From Streptomyces venezuelae (GTDB lineage: Bacteria > Actinomycetota > Actinomycetes > Streptomycetales > Streptomycetaceae), in the NCBI RefSeq assembly GCF_008642275.1, contig NZ_CP029189.1:3636501-3700500 (forward strand): a stretch of 64,000 nucleotides of DNA. The letters run 5' to 3'. Position numbers and translations under genes: made by a program. Positions 60,982 through 64,000 of this stretch are shown here, in pieces. The stretch's first letter is position 1, and the number at the start of each line of letters is the position of its first letter. The notes below the pieces were generated by a model, which had not been told where the DNA came from, searched no databases, and saw only the letters and a program-made list of their open reading frames with translations.

Positions 60982-62814
60982 CTAGACGGCAGGCTGGAGC
61001 GGGGCCTCCCACACCACAGTGGTCCCGCCACCGTCCTTGCCGATACCCGGGCCGTACGAGCTCGCGCCGCCCAGCGACTCGGCCCGTCGGCGCAGGTTCC
61101 GCAGCCCGCTGCGGCGGCCGCCCTCCGGAATGCCCACGCCGTCGTCCGCGACCTCCAGCCTGACCCCGGGCCGCCCGTCGGCGAGCGTGATGGTGGAGTC
61201 GATGACCACGTCGATCCGCGTCGCCTCGGCATGGCGGAAGGCGTTCGACAGGGCCTCCCGCAGCGCGGCGATCAGGTTCTTGCCCACCAGCTCACCGACG
61301 ACCGTGTCGACCGGGCCGAGGAAACGGTGCGCGGGCTTGAAGCCCAGGGGTACCGCCGCCATGTTGATCTCCCGCAGCACCCGGGTACGCAACCCGGACG
61401 GAGCCTCCGCCGGACCCTGCTGGAGGGCGAAGATCGCGGTGCGGATCTCCTGGATCGTCACGTCCAGCTCGTCCACGGCCTTGCCCACGCCGTCGCGTAC
61501 CTCGGGGACGACGGTGCGGCGCTGGGCGCCCTCCAGCATCAGACCGGTGGCGAAGAGCCGCTGGATGACCAGGTCGTGCAGGTCGCGGGCGATCCGGTCA
61601 CGGTCCTCGAACACCGCCAGCCGTTCACGGTCGCGCTGCGCCTCGGCCATCATCAGGGCCAGCGCCGCCTGCGAGGCGAACTGGGTGGCCAGAGTCCGCT
61701 CGGCCTCGGTGAAGGGACGCCCCCCGCGGGACCGAGGGGTGACCAGTGCGCCCAGCACCCGGCCACCGCTCTGCAGCGGCAGCAGCATGCACGGGCCGAA
61801 CCGGCTGGTGAGCTCGCTGGCCATGCGAAGGTCGGACGCGGCGTCGTCCACGAAGATCGGCTCGCCCGCCAGCAGCGTGTCCACCACCGGGCTCTCCGCC
61901 GGGATCACCACCCCGAGCGAGGTGGCCGGGTTCTCCGAGGAGACCGCGACGATCTCCATCCCGCCCTCCTCGGCGGGCAGCATGACGATCCCGGCGGCGG
62001 AGTCGGCCAGCCGTCGGGCCTGTTCGGCGACCACCGAGAGCGCGTCGTCGGCGTCCCCGCCGGACAGCAGAGCGGTGGTGACGGCCACCGAGCCGTCGAT
62101 CCAGCGCTCGCGCTGGGTGGCGGCCTCGTACAGCCGGGCGTTGCCGATGGCGATGCCCGCCTCGGTGGCCAGTACCCGGACCATGTGGAGGTCGTAGTCG
62201 CTGAACTCACCGCCGCCGTTCTTCTCGGCGAGGTAGAGATTGCCGAAGATCTCCCCCTGCACCCGGATCGGTACGCCGAGGAAGGACTTCATGGGCGGAT
62301 GGTGCGGCGGGAACCCCGCCGAGCGCGTGTCCTTCGTCAGATCGGCGAGCCGCACCGTGTCGGAGTGCGAGATCAGCGCTCCGAGCAGGCCGCGTTTCCC
62401 GTCGGGGCGGTGTCCGATCTGCCGGGCCTGAGCGGAGCCGATCCCGTGGGTGACGAAGTCCGAGAGCCCGCGGCCCTCCGTGTCGACGACGCCGATCGCC
62501 GCGTACCGGGCGTCCGCGAGCTCGGCCGCGGTCTCGCAGATGCGGTCCAGCGTGGAATGCAGCTCCAGGCCGGTCCCGACCGACCTCATGGCCTCCAGCA
62601 GTTGCGGTACACGGGCCGTGAGCTCGGTGGACAGGCCGTGCAGACTCCTGGTGGCCTGGGCGGCGGCGGCCGCCAGCGGGTCCGCAGCTCCTGCAGCGTC
62701 CGCAGTTCCCGGCGTTCCCGGTGTTCCCGCTGTTCCCGGCAACGGACTCGGCAACGGATCCGGCGATGGACCCGGTGAGGGATCCGGCGATTCCTGCGGC
62801 TGCTGCGCTGACAT
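60982..62814 (-). CDS. DevS/DosT-like GAF sensor histidine kinase
   Basis: A 610-aa soluble kinase. A Pro/Gly/Thr-rich repeat N-terminus (1-50) precedes GAF-A (about 80-225), GAF-B (about 240-390), HisKA_3 with H413 in ARDLHDLVIQRLF, and an ATPase domain (EALSNAFRHAE; SGLRNLRRRAESLGG). In GAF-A the segment GFPPHHPPMKSFLGVPIR aligns with M. tuberculosis DevS so that H172 matches its haem ligand H149 and Y194 in GNLYL matches distal Y171. It is therefore likely a haem oxygen, NO or redox sensor. No response regulator is adjacent. The cydC/cydCD gene is 21 bp upstream. Confidence 0.9.
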   Translation of the reverse strand: MSAQQPQESPDPSPGPSPDPLPSPLPGTAGTPGTPGTADAAGAADPLAAAAAQATRSLHGLSTELTARVPQLLEAMRSVGTGLELHSTLDRICETAAELADARYAAIGVVDTEGRGLSDFVTHGIGSAQARQIGHRPDGKRGLLGALISHSDTVRLADLTKDTRSAGFPPHHPPMKSFLGVPIRVQGEIFGNLYLAEKNGGGEFSDYDLHMVRVLATEAGIAIGNARLYEAATQRERWIDGSVAVTTALLSGGDADDALSVVAEQARRLADSAAGIVMLPAEEGGMEIVAVSSENPATSLGVVIPAESPVVDTLLAGEPIFVDDAASDLRMASELTSRFGPCMLLPLQSGGRVLGALVTPRSRGGRPFTEAERTLATQFASQAALALMMAEAQRDRERLAVFEDRDRIARDLHDLVIQRLFATGLMLEGAQRRTVVPEVRDGVGKAVDELDVTIQEIRTAIFALQQGPAEAPSGLRTRVLREINMAAVPLGFKPAHRFLGPVDTVVGELVGKNLIAALREALSNAFRHAEATRIDVVIDSTITLADGRPGVRLEVADDGVGIPEGGRRSGLRNLRRRAESLGGASSYGPGIGKDGGGTTVVWEAPLQPAV

Positions 62815-62835
62815 GGTCCCGAGCGTAGTTAGTCC

Positions 62836-64000
62836 CTATTGGCGGGGAAAGTTGGCCAAAGTTCCATCCGTTGCCCTTTCACGCTCCAGCAGCCGCCGCA
62901 GCGGTCCTTCGACGGCGGCCAGCTCCGTGTACGGTCCGCGCTGCACGACCTCGCCGCGATCCAGCACGAGCACCTCGTCGACCGCCTCCAGGCCGGCCAG
63001 CCGGTGCGTGATCAGCACGGTGGTCCGGCCCTCCGTCACGGCCAGCAGGTCCGCCGTCAGGGCGTCCGCCGTGGCCAGGTCCAGATGCTCGGCCGGCTCG
63101 TCCAGAACCAGTACGGGGAAGTCCGCGAGCAGCGCCCGGGCCAGGGCCAGCCGCTGGCGCTGACCGCCCGAGATCCGCTCGCCGTGCTCGCCGACCAGCG
63201 TGTCCAGGCCGTCCGGGAGGCCGTCGGCCCACTCCAGCAACCGGGCTGCGGCAAGCGCCTGCCGCAGCTGCTCCTCGCTCGCCCCGGTCCGGGCCAGCCG
63301 AAGGTTTTCCCGTACCGAGCTGTCGAAGATGTGCGCGTCCTGGGCGCACAGGCCCACGAAGGCCCGTACGGCGTCGCCGTCGAGCGTGCGCGCGTCGCTC
63401 CCGCCCAGGTGGTACGTGCCGTCGGCCGGGTCCAGGAACCGGAGGAGGACCTGGGCCAGGGTGGTCTTGCCGGACCCCGAGGGACCCACGACGGCGATGC
63501 GGCGACCGGCCTCCAGGGTCAGGTCCACGTCCCGCAGGGCGGCCCGCTCCTGGCCGGGGTGGCGGGCGGTGAGCCCCGTGAGCCTCAGTGGGAACGGCGA
63601 GGCCGGAGCCTCGGCAGGCTGCTCCGGCTCGGCGACCGGGACCGGCGCGTCGATGACCTCGTAGACCCGCTCGGCGCTACGGCGCACCCGCTGGCGGTAC
63701 TGGACGGCGAGCGGGAGTCCGGTCACCGCCTCGAAGGCGGCCAGCGGTGTCAGGACAGCGACGGCCATGGCCACCCCGGACAGTCGCCCGTCGTGGACGG
63801 CGTTCGCGGCAACGGCCGCGGCGGCCACGACGGTGAGCCCACAGATCAGGGCCGACAGGCCCCCGCCCAGCCCGGCCGCGGCCGAACCTCGTGCGGCGAT
63901 GCGCGTCAGCAGACCGTCGCTCTCGCGCGTCCGGCCCTTGCGGTCCTCCAGCGCACCCGCCACGGTCAGCTCCGCGGTCCCGGTGAGCAGATCGGCCACC
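62836..64000 (-). CDS. cydC: CydC/CydCD thiol reductant ABC exporter (C-terminal part; 5' end outside window)
   Basis: The frame is open to the right edge, so the N-terminus is missing; about 388 residues are visible. They hold the last membrane helices (about 1-100 of the visible part: ALICGLTVVAAAAVAAN) and a full ATPase domain: Walker A GPSGSGKTT, Q-loop CAQDAHIFD, signature ISGGQRQRLALA, Walker B LVLDEPAEHLD, switch His in THRL. CydDC exports cysteine and glutathione for cytochrome bd assembly. In Streptomyces CydC and CydD are often one fused protein, so this may be its C-terminal half. Confidence 0.88.
   Translation of the reverse strand, partial: VADLLTGTAELTVAGALEDRKGRTRESDGLLTRIAARGSAAAGLGGGLSALICGLTVVAAAAVAANAVHDGRLSGVAMAVAVLTPLAAFEAVTGLPLAVQYRQRVRRSAERVYEVIDAPVPVAEPEQPAEAPASPFPLRLTGLTARHPGQERAALRDVDLTLEAGRRIAVVGPSGSGKTTLAQVLLRFLDPADGTYHLGGSDARTLDGDAVRAFVGLCAQDAHIFDSSVRENLRLARTGASEEQLRQALAAARLLEWADGLPDGLDTLVGEHGERISGGQRQRLALARALLADFPVLVLDEPAEHLDLATADALTADLLAVTEGRTTVLITHRLAGLEAVDEVLVLDRGEVVQRGPYTELAAVEGPLRRLLERERATDGTLANFPRQ

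Overview
The window is high-GC actinobacterial DNA, almost certainly from a Streptomyces chromosome arm close to oriC. The evidence is the strong G/C third-codon bias, many GTG starts and ATGA/GTGA gene overlaps, six consensus parS sites (core TTTCACGTGAAA), a dense DnaA-box cluster between pheA and serS, and a gene order (cyd, serS, pheA, copper genes, pepP, htrA) that I recall from the region near oriC in Streptomyces genomes.

Region 1 (1 to about 17.2 kb) is accessory. It contains the core of an actinomycete integrative and conjugative element (AICE) of the pSAM2 type: a GntR/KorSA-like repressor, an SCO3933-like regulatory protein, an FtsK-like conjugal translocase (Tra), an SpdB-like spread protein, a RepSA-like rolling-circle initiator, Xis and Int. 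It ends at the 3' end of a tRNA-Ser(UGA) gene. The cargo is rich in defence genes. A Pycsar pair (membrane effector PycTM, cut by the window edge, plus cyclase PycC) lies at the left edge. A Nudix hydrolase, possibly a Pif-like conjugal immunity factor, and an XRE/TPR regulator follow. A Shedu-like nuclease and an AbiGi-like protein sit convergently between int and the tRNA. A compact operon of short peptides, a JmjC/cupin oxygenase, an aldo/keto reductase and an aminoglycoside-phosphotransferase-like kinase (3.2-6.7 kb) has no function I recognise and is the best candidate for something undescribed. A gene-free stretch (6.77-8.04 kb) holds two perfect DnaA boxes and a repeated hairpin module. 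No second copy of the tRNA 3' end was found, so the left att site is probably outside the window.

Region 2 (17.2-64 kb) is core chromosome. Moving right: a secreted trypsin-like protease; a sulfur module (LysR regulator, cysteine dioxygenase, YeiH exporter); an HtrA/PDZ protease divergent from a glycerophosphodiesterase; partner-switching genes (two anti-sigma-type ATPases and a PP2C phosphatase); a primase-polymerase-like protein; aminopeptidase P; a copper block (YcnI, Sco1, PCuAC, CopCD) followed by a DyP peroxidase; pheA; serS with a HAD phosphatase; a NarL-type two-component pair; a rhomboid-like protein; a four-gene ABC export block; an M24 peptidase with an alpha/beta hydrolase-SDR fusion, the 3' stump of a metal-dependent hydrolase gene and a MerR regulator; an aquaporin with an ArsR-like operator; KptA; an Hsp90-family protein translationally coupled to a 1017-aa TPR protein; an LLM flavin oxidoreductase; a second HAD phosphatase; a DevS/DosT-like haem GAF kinase; and the 3' part of cydC/cydCD at the right edge.
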